A DNA stretch of 14,329 nt from the NCBI GenBank assembly GCA_007128045.1, contig SKYG01000283.1, positions 1-14,329 on the forward strand. The letters are read 5' to 3'. Made by a program: the position numbers and the translations under genes. Under the pieces are notes generated by a model. That model saw only the letters and a list, made by a program, of their open reading frames with translations. It ran no database searches and was not told the origin of the DNA. How positions within the stretch are numbered: the first letter of the stretch is position 1; each line of letters begins with the position of its first letter. Below are positions 1 to 6,860 of this stretch, one piece after another. This DNA is from Bacteroidales bacterium (lineage in GTDB: Bacteria; Bacteroidota; Bacteroidia; Bacteroidales; UBA7960).

Positions 1-1
1 A

Positions 2-736
2 GCCAGTGCCAGGTATGAACACTTCAACTTCACCGCAGCATCCCCCAGTCTGATGCCTGATCCGGGGCTGCCTGCCATGACGCCAGCAGAGCCATCCCCA
101 AACCCATCACCTGAAGTACCGCCAACCGCGGCCCAGGCTGAAAAGAAACCGAAAACTGTAATCCTGGAGGATGGAAACCGCATATCCTTGGAAGCCATGT
201 CGGCTCATGACCGTGAAGCATTACAAAAAGCCATGGAAGAAATGCGGCTGGCCATTGCCGAAGTCAACAAGGAAGTTGCAGGAGAGTTTCAATCTGAAGA
301 GTTTAAAGAGCAGATACGCCAGATACAGAAAGAGACTCATCGCGCTATGACAGAAGTGCATCGCGAGGTGGTGGAAAAATTCCAATCGGAAGAATTTCAG
401 ATGGAGATGCGTCAGGCAGGTGAAGAAGCACGAAAGGCCATGGAGGAGGCAAACCGCGAAATGAATGAGTACTTCCAGTCTGAAGAGTTCAAACAGGAAA
501 TGAAGCAAGCCAATGAGGAGATCAGAAAGGCCATGAAAGAACTGGAAGAGGTTGATTGGGAAGGCCTGGGTGAGACCCTGAGGATCACACTCGAAGAGGT
601 AGGCAAAGGGCTACAGGAGGTAGGCCCTGCTGTTGAAGACATCATCAGGGAACTCAAGATCGATGAGATATTAAAAGAAGCGATGGACTCCGTGAATAAA
701 GCCCTGGAGGATGTTGACAAACAAAAAGAAGAGTAA
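2..736 (+). CDS. C-terminal part of a protein with a coiled-coil repeat tail (5' end outside window)
   Basis: The frame is open to the left edge, so the ATG codons at 53 and 80 are probably internal and the true N-terminus is missing. Counting from the Met at 53, residues 9-30 are rich in Pro and Ala, like a linker. Residues 35-50 include VILEDGNRISLEAMS. Residues 70-162 are three consecutive 31-residue repeats, each with a central FQSEEF motif followed by a helical, charged stretch ending near KAM. The tail after 170 is again amphipathic helix. The repeats are clear in protein but well diverged in DNA, so the duplication is old and has been kept under selection. Such Pro-rich linkers followed by EF-containing charged helices occur at the C-termini of some Bacteroidota M56/BlaR1-like membrane proteins. 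That identity is only an inference, because the part that would prove it is off the window. It ends 13 bp before the convergent arcB stop, with no terminator hairpin visible. Confidence 0.75.
   Translation, partial: ASARYEHFNFTAASPSLMPDPGLPAMTPAEPSPNPSPEVPPTAAQAEKKPKTVILEDGNRISLEAMSAHDREALQKAMEEMRLAIAEVNKEVAGEFQSEEFKEQIRQIQKETHRAMTEVHREVVEKFQSEEFQMEMRQAGEEARKAMEEANREMNEYFQSEEFKQEMKQANEEIRKAMKELEEVDWEGLGETLRITLEEVGKGLQEVGPAVEDIIRELKIDEILKEAMDSVNKALEDVDKQKEE
260..538 (+). repeat. three 93-bp (31-residue) in-frame coding repeats
   Basis: The three units run 260-352, 353-445 and 446-538. Each encodes E-x-N/H-K/R-E, then FQSEEF, then a Gln/Glu/Lys-rich helix ending in R-x-A-M. All three are exactly 31 codons. 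Codon choice differs strongly between units, so this is an old protein-level repeat rather than a recent DNA duplication. Confidence 0.85.
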
Positions 737-749
737 TGCGGGTCTTGGT

Positions 750-1751
750 TCAGGCACCCAATGTGGTCACCATCACCGCTTTAATTGTATGCAAACGGTT
801 CTCTGCCTGGTCAAACACCACAGAATGTTCGGACTCAAAAACGTCTTCAACCACTTCCATGCCCTCAAGACCGTACTTCTGGTATATCTCTTCGCCAATG
901 GTTGTTTCCCTGTTGTGGAAAGCAGGAAGGCAATGCAGAAACTTCACCTTTGGATTGCCGGTCTTTCTGATCACATCCATATTCACCTGATAGGGTTGTA
1001 GCAGTTTTATACGTTCTTCCCACACATGAGCCGGTTCACCCATCGACACCCATACATCGGTATATAAAAAGTCGGCCCCTTTAACAGCCTCCGACACATC
1101 ATCGGTTATGGTAATTTTAGCGCCGGTTACTTTGGCAATGTCACGGCACTGTGCCACCAGCTCTTCACTGGGTTGCACCGATTTTGGAGCAGCAGCGCGG
1201 AAATCCATGCCCATCTTGGCAGCACCCACCATCAATGAGTTCCCCATATTGTTGCGGGCATCACCCAGGTAGCAAAACGATATCTGATGCAGTGGCTTGT
1301 CACTATGCTCCATCATGGTAAGAAAATCAGCCAGTATCTGTGTGGGATGAAACTCATTGGTAAGGCCGTTCCAAACCGGAACACCTGAATAGGCAGCCAG
1401 CTCCTCTACGGTAGCCTGGGCATACCCCCTGTATTCAATACCATCATACATCCGACCTAGAACCCGCGCCGTATCTTTCATTGACTCCTTTTTGCCAATC
1501 TGACTCCCGGAAGGTCCAAGATAGGTAACCCGGGCACCCTGGTCATAGGCAGCCACCTCGAAAGCACAACGTGTCCGGGTACTGTCCTTTTCAAATATCA
1601 AAGCAATGTTTTTGCCTTTTAAACGCTGCTGTTCAGTACCGGCATACTTTGCCTTTTTCAGGTCGACTGAAACATCCAATAAAAATTTGATCTCCTGCGG
1701 AGTGAAATCCAGTAATTTCAAAAAACTCCTGTTTCTTAAGTTAAAAGCCAT
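750..1751 (-). CDS. arcB: ornithine carbamoyltransferase (catabolic-type, arcB)
   Basis: This cytoplasmic enzyme interconverts ornithine plus carbamoyl phosphate with citrulline plus phosphate. The 333-residue product has the normal family length and all the signatures: the carbamoyl-phosphate loop STRTR at 57-61, HPTQ at 135-138, the ornithine-binding SMG loop inside DVWVSMGE at 232-239, and HCLP at 273-276. The sequence closely resembles E. coli ArgF/ArgI and ArcB, and not the N-acetyl- or N-succinylornithine transcarbamylases found in many Bacteroidota. It lies 104 bp downstream of arcC on the same strand, so the symbol arcB (breakdown of citrulline) is preferred; an arginine-making role (argF) cannot be excluded from sequence. 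The start ATG at 1751 gives the expected MAFNLRNRSFLKLLDF beginning. It follows an octamer array rather than a Shine-Dalgarno sequence. Confidence 0.95.
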   Translation of the reverse strand: MAFNLRNRSFLKLLDFTPQEIKFLLDVSVDLKKAKYAGTEQQRLKGKNIALIFEKDSTRTRCAFEVAAYDQGARVTYLGPSGSQIGKKESMKDTARVLGRMYDGIEYRGYAQATVEELAAYSGVPVWNGLTNEFHPTQILADFLTMMEHSDKPLHQISFCYLGDARNNMGNSLMVGAAKMGMDFRAAAPKSVQPSEELVAQCRDIAKVTGAKITITDDVSEAVKGADFLYTDVWVSMGEPAHVWEERIKLLQPYQVNMDVIRKTGNPKVKFLHCLPAFHNRETTIGEEIYQKYGLEGMEVVEDVFESEHSVVFDQAENRLHTIKAVMVTTLGA

Positions 1752-1760
1752 GGTAGGGAA

Positions 1761-1792
1761 GTTGAGTTGTTGAGTTGTTGAATTATTGAGTT
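1761..1792 (-). repeat. octamer array in the arcB leader (4 units)
   Basis: Read in the direction of arcB, units 3 and 4 are AACTCAAC, unit 2 is AATTCAAC and unit 1 is AACTCAAT. The array ends 9 bases before the ATG. The purE leader carries the same four units in the same order, including the odd second unit, with a single base difference in 32. Related to the arrays at 10718-10773 and 6977-7031. Confidence 0.85.
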
Positions 1793-1802
1793 GTTGTAGG
1801 GA

Positions 1803-1858
1803 CAGGACTGGGCCTGTCCTAATGTTTAGTTGCAGGACTGGGCCTGTCCGAATGTTTA
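1803..1858 (-). repeat. 30-bp-period tandem repeat with hairpins between arcC and arcB
   Basis: Two 26-bp copies (1803-1828 and 1833-1858) differ only at 1820/1850 and have a period of 30 bp. Each contains the core ACTGGGCCTGTCC. Around the left copy, GGACAGG (1800-1806) pairs with CCTGTCC (1813-1819) across the loop ACTGGG, giving a 7-bp stem. The right copy keeps only a CAGG/CCTG stem of 4 bp. The right copy includes the arcC stop codon (1856-1858, TAA on the minus strand). It could be a processing or attenuation site between the two genes, or simply a dispersed palindrome; there is no U-tract for a classical terminator. Confidence 0.8.
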
Positions 1859-2803
1859 ATGGTGTACGATCACGGTGCCTGCTCCTTTCACACCAAGCTG
1901 ATCGGCCTGGGTGATCAGGGCTTCCTTGCCGCCTTTCTCCACGAAGTCGATACAGGCCCTGACCTTAGGTGCCATACTGCCTTCTGTAAATTGCCCGTCG
2001 GCAAGATGCTTTTTGATCTCTTCGACGCTGATCCTACCCAGTTTTTGCTCCCCGGGCTGGTGAAAATTGATATATACATTGGGCACATCTGTCATGATAC
2101 AAAATTCATCAGCCTGGATATTGTTGGCCAGCATCGAACAAGCAAGGTCTTTATCAATCACTGCATCAATACCTATCATTTTTCCCTTATCGTCGGTATA
2201 AGCAGCGATGCCCCCACCGCCCACCGTGATGACGATGGTTCCGTTACGGGCAAGACGTTCTACAGCTTCCCAGTTTGGGATACCAATGGGCAATGGAGAT
2301 GCTACCACCCGGCGGAAGCCCCGCTTACGCGGGTCTTCATGAAATACCCATTCAGGATTCACCTTCAGTATCTCATCAACCTCATCCTTTGAATAAAAGG
2401 GGCCCACAGGCTTATTCGGATTCTTAAATGCAGGATCGTCCTTGTTAACCATTGCCTGTGTTATCAAAGCCACAATGTTACGTTTTAGCCCGTGCTCAGC
2501 CATCACATTACGCATCTGCTGTTCTATCATAAAACCGATAGACCCCTGTGTTTCCGCCACGCAAACATCCATGGGCATCACGGGTAAACCGTACAGCCGT
2601 TTACCAGCCTCATGCTGTAGCATCACGTTACCAACTTGAGGGCCATTACCATGGCCGATAACTATATCATGACCGGCCTTCAGCAAAGGTAGTAAATGCT
2701 GACAGGTTTCATATACATTTTGTTCCTGCTCATCGATAGTGCCGACCTGACCCTTTTGCAGCAAAGCATTGCCACCAAAAGCAATTACTGATAGTTTTCT
2801 CAT
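1856..2803 (-). CDS. arcC: carbamate kinase
   Basis: This cytoplasmic amino-acid-kinase-family enzyme transfers the phosphate of carbamoyl phosphate to ADP, giving ATP and carbamate. The 315-residue product has full family length. The phosphate-binding GGNAL is at 10-14, HGNGPQVG at 51-58, KPVGPFYS at 131-138 and the glycine-rich GGGGIA at 195-200; the C-terminal MAPKVRA stretch is also typical of the family. It is the first gene of an apparent arcC-arcB operon, so carbamoyl phosphate released by ArcB can be used directly to make ATP. The start at 2803 (MRKLSVIAFGGNAL) puts the first glycine motif at the usual place. The leader is AT-rich with no Shine-Dalgarno sequence. Neither arginine deiminase (arcA) nor an arcD antiporter lies in the window, so the citrulline source must be encoded elsewhere. 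Confidence 0.96.
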   Translation of the reverse strand: MRKLSVIAFGGNALLQKGQVGTIDEQEQNVYETCQHLLPLLKAGHDIVIGHGNGPQVGNVMLQHEAGKRLYGLPVMPMDVCVAETQGSIGFMIEQQMRNVMAEHGLKRNIVALITQAMVNKDDPAFKNPNKPVGPFYSKDEVDEILKVNPEWVFHEDPRKRGFRRVVASPLPIGIPNWEAVERLARNGTIVITVGGGGIAAYTDDKGKMIGIDAVIDKDLACSMLANNIQADEFCIMTDVPNVYINFHQPGEQKLGRISVEEIKKHLADGQFTEGSMAPKVRACIDFVEKGGKEALITQADQLGVKGAGTVIVHH

Positions 2804-3033
2804 ACTGTTTACCTGTATTTTTTCTGTTCATTATAAAAATAGCTCCTGAAAAGTCCTTTTACAGCTTTTCTTATGACAATCAACCTTTCCTCCTGCCGTT
2901 TAATAACGACGAGCAACTATAAATCAACCTAATTGGGAATGGCCGACAAAGCCTGGTAGAAAATCATATCGACAAGCGAAAAAAAAATTTCAGAAGCTGA
3001 TAAATGGTATACAATGGCATTACAGTATATTTA

Positions 3034-3041
3034 CAAAACTA
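3034..3041 (-). promoter_or_regulatory. possible -7 box (TAGTTTTG) for arcC
   Basis: The minus strand reads TAGTTTTG, an exact match to the Bacteroidota -7 consensus TAnnTTTG. No clear -33 TTTG is found at the right distance. It would give a leader of about 225 nt before arcC. In such AT-rich DNA a chance match is quite possible. Confidence 0.25.
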
Positions 3042-3130
3042 TATAAAAATTAGCACATTCTAAAGAAAAAACCTATAAAAAACAGAAGAAAGACTACTTG
3101 CTAAGCCAGGCGGCATACACCCAGACAAGT

Positions 3131-3172
3131 CTCTTTTCTCTTTTCTCTTTTCTCTTTTCTCTTTTCTCTTTT
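3131..3172. repeat. perfect heptamer microsatellite (CTCTTTT x6)
   Basis: Six uninterrupted copies of CTCTTTT, purine-only (AAAAGAG) on the minus strand. It starts 18 bp past the stop of the 151-aa membrane-protein gene and lies about 330 bp before the arcC start. Perfect copies indicate recent or ongoing slippage. It is outside any gene I accept, so a change in copy number would alter spacing rather than reading frame. Confidence 0.95.
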
Positions 3173-3189
3173 TATGGTTTATGGGCGGA

Positions 3190-3645
3190 TCAAAGCTTTC
3201 GTTTATATGATTGTTTAAGGATGGTAAAAAAAAGGAGGTAGAAAAGAAACGTCGAATACATATTAAATACCAGCACAATGACAAAAGCAGTGCCATAAAC
3301 AAAAATTACAGAAAAGAATAAGAACATCAGGTTGGCCAATATGGATCGCACCAATGAAAGTATGCGAATGTCATTATAGTATGCCTTTTCTATCCTTTCT
3401 TTAGTGAAAACCCATAGGGATAATCCTGCCAACATCGTTACCAAAGCAATTTCGTCCGCAACATTGGTGGTTATGCATGTAAAAAAAGCATTGCTAAAAA
3501 AGACTGATGCAATGGCAAATACAGGCAAGGTAATATTCAAGCCTGAAAAAACATACACAACACCAATGGCGAGCCCTGTAAAAAACAATATGACACCAGC
3601 GATCTTGTATTTAAATGGCAATAACCAGGTTTCCATGAATGGCAT
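3190..3645 (-). CDS. small multi-pass inner-membrane protein, function unknown
   Basis: A 151-residue, strongly hydrophobic protein with four or five predicted membrane segments, roughly at residues 14-34, 38-57, 64-80, 98-118 and 122-143, and a basic C-terminal tail (KQSYKRKL). The central part, ADEIALVTMLAGL followed by FTKERIE, resembles a common but uncharacterised group of small Bacteroidota membrane proteins carrying an acidic pair before a helix and a K-E/K-E-x-E loop after it; this is a recollection of pattern, not a database match. Its ATG (3643-3645) shares one base with the TAA stop of the upstream lipoprotein gene (TAATG), which suggests coupled translation. The base composition is more AT-rich than in the flanking housekeeping genes. 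No enzymatic motif is visible. Confidence 0.75.
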   Translation of the reverse strand: MPFMETWLLPFKYKIAGVILFFTGLAIGVVYVFSGLNITLPVFAIASVFFSNAFFTCITTNVADEIALVTMLAGLSLWVFTKERIEKAYYNDIRILSLVRSILANLMFLFFSVIFVYGTAFVIVLVFNMYSTFLFYLLFFTILKQSYKRKL

Positions 3646-4277
3646 TACCAGTTATCGCTCGATGTCATGACAGGAAGATCAATTACTGTCCCATCATCGA
3701 GGGTAAATTGAATACCAACCAAGCCGAACTTATGATTCGCCCAATAACGGGTTTCTTTAATCCCAAATTTCCCAGTAGGTTCAACAACCTCAATGACTTT
3801 TATATTCCAAAATATGTACGAGTAATCATCTGTGCTTGATCGGGAAACCACCTCCCGTTTTTTATTGGTGCCCTTCATCTGATACTTATCACCGACTTTA
3901 GCACTGTACTCGACTATGATACCCTCAGCAAATGGGGATATACATGAAATTCCTTTCAGGGTCGACTTAAACTCAATACCTGTAATGGTAACTATATCTC
4001 CAGTCACAATTGTACCAGGAATATTAGACAAAACAGTACGAATGATTGGATTGGTAACCCGGGCAGTCAGCGTTATGCTGGAAACTCCATCCCTCAATGA
4101 AACAACTTCTCCCTGAACATTCTGTAGTCCAAATTCTTCTGAGTCGCTGGTTCCAACCGTGGTGCCAACTTCCCCCATAGGTGACTGATCGCCCGAAATA
4201 CTCAATTGATCACGTTCGCAAGAAAAACAAAAAGCCAATGCAACAAACAACATACATAATTGAATGATCTTTTTCAT
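3645..4277 (-). CDS. putative lipoprotein of unknown function
   Basis: The open frame begins at a GTG at 4286, followed by ATG codons at 4283 and 4277. I prefer 4277 because it gives a compact signal peptide: MKK, a hydrophobic stretch, then CFSC with the lipidated Cys at residue 20. The first residues after this Cys (ERDQ) are charged, as in many Bacteroidota lipoproteins. The mature part, about 190 residues, is rich in Thr, Val, Ile and Gly and looks beta-rich, with a tail ending in SSDNW. I recognise no family. It overlaps the following membrane-protein gene by one base, so the two are probably made together and may work together at the envelope. The gene is AT-rich compared with its neighbours, which might mean a different origin, but no mobile-element ends are visible. 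Confidence 0.75.
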   Translation of the reverse strand: MKKIIQLCMLFVALAFCFSCERDQLSISGDQSPMGEVGTTVGTSDSEEFGLQNVQGEVVSLRDGVSSITLTARVTNPIIRTVLSNIPGTIVTGDIVTITGIEFKSTLKGISCISPFAEGIIVEYSAKVGDKYQMKGTNKKREVVSRSSTDDYSYIFWNIKVIEVVEPTGKFGIKETRYWANHKFGLVGIQFTLDDGTVIDLPVMTSSDNW

Positions 4278-4286
4278 AGACATCAC

Positions 4287-4535
4287 ATATTTAAAAATGA
4301 TACAATTTGTTTATAAAATTTTTTATAGTCAGACAAACAATCATAATTATCGTGTAAATTTAAATATTTATTGAATAGGATGATATTATGCAGAACAATT
4401 TATTAACATTGTTCAATCCATATGAATGGAGTTGTAATCCTGCAACTACTAGTGAAGCGAAGACCCTGTTTATCGGAACGGCAATCTGGCAACCCCATAC
4501 TCTGTATCCATAATTGATTTATCTTTGCATTTGCT
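4287..4535. other. AT-rich divergent intergenic region before mtaB
   Basis: This 249-bp spacer separates the minus-strand lipoprotein gene from mtaB. It contains a small inverted repeat, GAACAAT (4393-4399) and ATTGTTC (4408-4414) with an 8-nt loop, and the mtaB -7 box at 4520-4527. No clear promoter match for the lipoprotein gene was found. A 31-codon frame at 4422-4517 has no support. Confidence 0.5.
4520..4527 (+). promoter_or_regulatory. -7 promoter box (TATCTTTG) of mtaB
   Basis: Exact match to the Bacteroidota -7 consensus TAnnTTTG, ending 8 bp before the mtaB ATG at 4536. Transcription would begin only a few bases before the ATG, so the mRNA would be nearly leaderless. No good -33 TTTG is seen about 20 bp upstream. 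Confidence 0.55.
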
Positions 4536-5978
4536 ATGGAGCCCAGGAAGATTGCCTTTCATACGTTAGGATGTAAGCTGAACTTCAGTGAGACATCAAC
4601 CATCAGCCGTCAGTTTGAAAACGACGGTTTCATCCAGGTAGCCTTTTCAGAGGTAGCCGACATTTACGTCATCAATTCTTGTTCAGTAACCAACAATGCT
4701 GAAAAGCGATGCAAATCTCTTATCAGGCAGGTGATGCGAAATAATCCAGATGCTTCAGTGACCGTAATTGGATGCTACTCACAGATCAGCCCCGAAGAGC
4801 TCAGCGCCATTCCCGGCGTTGCTCTGGTGCTGGGAAATGCAGACAAGTTCAACCTGTTAGAACATATCCAACAATTGGATAGAGATAAAAAGGCAGGCAT
4901 GGCAATTCAGGGGTCACTAAATGGCCCGTCAGAAGCAATAGGCGACCCATTCAAAAAATATAATCCGAAACAAACACATGATCCCAACCAAAAACGTGAT
5001 CCGGGTGTCGATGCTGATGAGAGCAGTGATCAACAAACAAGCACCCACAGCAGCACATCGGTTCGGAGTCTCAAAAATGAAAGGTTTATTCCATCGTGGT
5101 CTATGGATGGCCGCACGCGGTCTTTTTTTAAGATACAAGACGGCTGCGACTATTTCTGCACCTACTGCACCATTCCATTGGCCCGGGGCCATAGTCGCAG
5201 CGACACCATTGCCGCCACCATCAGGAGTGCCAGGCAAATTGCCGGCACCAACACCAAAGAAATCGTTCTTAGTGGAGTCAACATAGGTGATTTCGGCAAA
5301 TTGCACCAGGAGTCATTGTATGACCTGCTTAAAGAGCTGATCACTGTTGATGGGATCGACCGCATCAGAATATCATCTATAGAACCGGACTTGCTACATG
5401 ACAGGATCATAGAGTTGGTGGCAGAGCACCCACGGCTCATGCCCCACTTTCATATACCGCTGCAATCGGGTAGCGACGAAGTGTTGAAGGCGATGGGGCG
5501 AAGGTACGACACGAGCTTGTTCTTCAACAGAATTGAAACAATAAGAAAACACATCCCTCATGCCTGTATAGCCGTAGATCTGATTGTCGGCTTTCCCAAT
5601 GAAACAGAGGCCCTGTTCAAAGAGTCATATGAATTTATCAAGCAGGCAGATGTATCCTACATACATGTATTCACCTATAGCGAGAGAGACAACACAAGGG
5701 CTTTGAATCTGGCAAATCATATCCCTGTAGCTGAGCGGCATAACAGGTCACAACAAATGCATAGCCTGTCTGAACAAAAGAAAAATTATTTCTATCTTAG
5801 CAACAAAGGCCGAAAAGAAAAGATATTATGGGAAAACGACATGAAAGACAACTACCTGTATGGCTTCACTGAAAACTATATTAGAGCCAAAACCAAATAT
5901 GACCCGGCGTTGATCAACACCATTCAAAGCGTTATGCTGAACCATCTGGATAATGACGGTGTTTATATAATTGCCTAA
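4536..5978 (+). CDS. mtaB: tRNA (N6-threonylcarbamoyladenosine37-C2)-methylthiotransferase MtaB
   Basis: A radical-SAM iron-sulfur enzyme that adds a methylthio group to t6A at position 37 of ANN-decoding tRNAs. The N-terminal methylthiotransferase domain has the three cluster cysteines at C13 (in TLGCKLN), C49 (NSCSVT) and C80 (GCYSQ). The radical-SAM domain has CxxxCxxC at C204, C208 and C211, followed by PLARGHSRS and later HIPLQSGSDEVLKAMGRRY (306-324). A TRAM-like tail follows from about 420. TLGCKLN is the MtaB-type signature, unlike TYGCQMN of MiaB or SLGCPKN of RimO. At 480 residues it is longer than usual: residues about 128-180 form a hydrophilic, low-complexity linker rich in Asp, Gln, Ser and Thr between the two domains. 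It is followed after 9 bp by the inositol-monophosphatase-family gene. The start is set by MEPRKIAFHTLGCK and by the close promoter box. Confidence 0.93.
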   Translation: MEPRKIAFHTLGCKLNFSETSTISRQFENDGFIQVAFSEVADIYVINSCSVTNNAEKRCKSLIRQVMRNNPDASVTVIGCYSQISPEELSAIPGVALVLGNADKFNLLEHIQQLDRDKKAGMAIQGSLNGPSEAIGDPFKKYNPKQTHDPNQKRDPGVDADESSDQQTSTHSSTSVRSLKNERFIPSWSMDGRTRSFFKIQDGCDYFCTYCTIPLARGHSRSDTIAATIRSARQIAGTNTKEIVLSGVNIGDFGKLHQESLYDLLKELITVDGIDRIRISSIEPDLLHDRIIELVAEHPRLMPHFHIPLQSGSDEVLKAMGRRYDTSLFFNRIETIRKHIPHACIAVDLIVGFPNETEALFKESYEFIKQADVSYIHVFTYSERDNTRALNLANHIPVAERHNRSQQMHSLSEQKKNYFYLSNKGRKEKILWENDMKDNYLYGFTENYIRAKTKYDPALINTIQSVMLNHLDNDGVYIIA

Positions 5979-5987
5979 ACAATAACT

Positions 5988-6797
5988 ATGATCGATCTAG
6001 ACAAAATATCACACGAAGTAATCAGCACTGCAAAAAATGCTGGTACTTTTATCCGCAACCAGACAGACAAACTCAGGAGTATTGATGTGGAGACCAAAGG
6101 CAATCATGATTATGTAACCTATGTTGACAAAACTGCAGAGGAGCAGATCGTGCAAAGTCTGCAAGCCTTGTTACCTGAAGCCGGTTTTATCGTCGAAGAG
6201 AATACCATTTCCAAACAAGGAGACGCATACAACTGGGTGGTTGACCCACTCGATGGAACGACCAATTTTATACACGGAATTCCTGTATTCAGCGTGTCTA
6301 TCGCGTTGATGCACCACAAAGAGGTGGTATTGGGAGTTGTTTACGAGGTCAATTTGGATGAATGTTTTTCAGCTGTAAAAGGTAAAGGAGCTTTCCTTAA
6401 CGGTATGCCCATACAGGTTTCTAATGCCAGCGCCCTTAAAGACAGCCTGTTGGCAACCGGGTTCCCTTACCACGATTATACACGGATGGATAGTTTCATA
6501 GACTTGTTCAAGTGGTGCATGAAAAACACCCACGGACTTCGACGCATTGGCAGCGCAGCTGTAGACCTGGCCTATGTAGCCTGTGGCAGGTTCGAAGGCT
6601 TCTACGAATACGGCCTGAATGCTTGGGACGTGGCAGCAGGCTGCCTGATCGTTCAGGAGGCAGGCGGACAGGTCAGTGACTTCCGCGGAAAGGACAATTA
6701 TATCTTTGGCAGGGAAGTCGTCGCATCAAACAACAATATATCTCACGAATTTCTAAACCAAATACAAAAAGCGTTTAACCCGATAAAAAAGCACTGA
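5988..6797 (+). CDS. suhB: inositol-1-monophosphatase family protein (SuhB-like)
   Basis: A Mg2+-dependent, Li+-sensitive-type phosphatase of the IMPase fold, acting in the cytoplasm on inositol monophosphate or a similar sugar phosphate. The 269-residue length is normal. The metal-binding set is complete: Glu70 in IVEEN, the DPLDGTTNF motif with Asp86 and Asp89 (86-94), and WDVAAG with Asp214 (213-218), followed by EAGGQVSDF (224-232). The close spacing to mtaB (9 bp) suggests a shared transcript; a functional link between the two is not obvious. In E. coli SuhB also binds RNA polymerase/Nus factors during rRNA synthesis, so the true substrate here is uncertain. Related families (CysQ, bacterial FBPase IV) share the motifs, so the gene symbol is less certain than the fold. 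Confidence 0.9.
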   Translation: MIDLDKISHEVISTAKNAGTFIRNQTDKLRSIDVETKGNHDYVTYVDKTAEEQIVQSLQALLPEAGFIVEENTISKQGDAYNWVVDPLDGTTNFIHGIPVFSVSIALMHHKEVVLGVVYEVNLDECFSAVKGKGAFLNGMPIQVSNASALKDSLLATGFPYHDYTRMDSFIDLFKWCMKNTHGLRRIGSAAVDLAYVACGRFEGFYEYGLNAWDVAAGCLIVQEAGGQVSDFRGKDNYIFGREVVASNNNISHEFLNQIQKAFNPIKKH

Positions 6798-6860
6798 GCG
6801 CTGAGCGTTTAGCAAGTAGCATGAAAGAAAAAATCTTGAGCCCACTACGAAAAGTTTTTG

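Larger units (their letters stand above)
2804..3189. other. 386-bp AT-rich intergenic region upstream of arcC
   Basis: No convincing gene is seen. An 80-codon minus-strand frame across 3060-3302 merely reads the heptamer array as Lys/Arg/Glu and overlaps the end of the membrane-protein gene. The region holds the CTCTTTT array (3131-3172), several A- and T-runs, and one weak promoter candidate for arcC at 3034-3041. Confidence 0.6.

Noticed and set aside
1800..1819. GGACAGG/CCTGTCC stem as a Rho-independent terminator
   Set aside because: No T-run follows the stem on either strand, and it lies inside an apparent operon.
1859..2392. 177-codon plus-strand open frame
   Set aside because: Shadow of arcC, which has all carbamate kinase motifs.
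3060..3302. 80-codon minus-strand open frame with KRKEKREKRKEKR
   Set aside because: The basic stretch is just the CTCTTTT microsatellite read in one frame, and the frame overlaps the end of the coupled membrane-protein gene.
4422..4517. 31-codon plus-strand frame, and a faint resemblance of GGCAATCTGGCAACCCC (4480-4496) to part of a SAM riboswitch
   Set aside because: The small frame has no support. The other conserved S-box segments are missing, so no riboswitch is called.
3093..6819. Shared word TTAGCAAGTAG at about 3094-3104 (minus) and 6809-6819 (plus)
   Set aside because: Only 11 bases in two intergenic sites with no further similarity; chance or a trivial fragment cannot be excluded.
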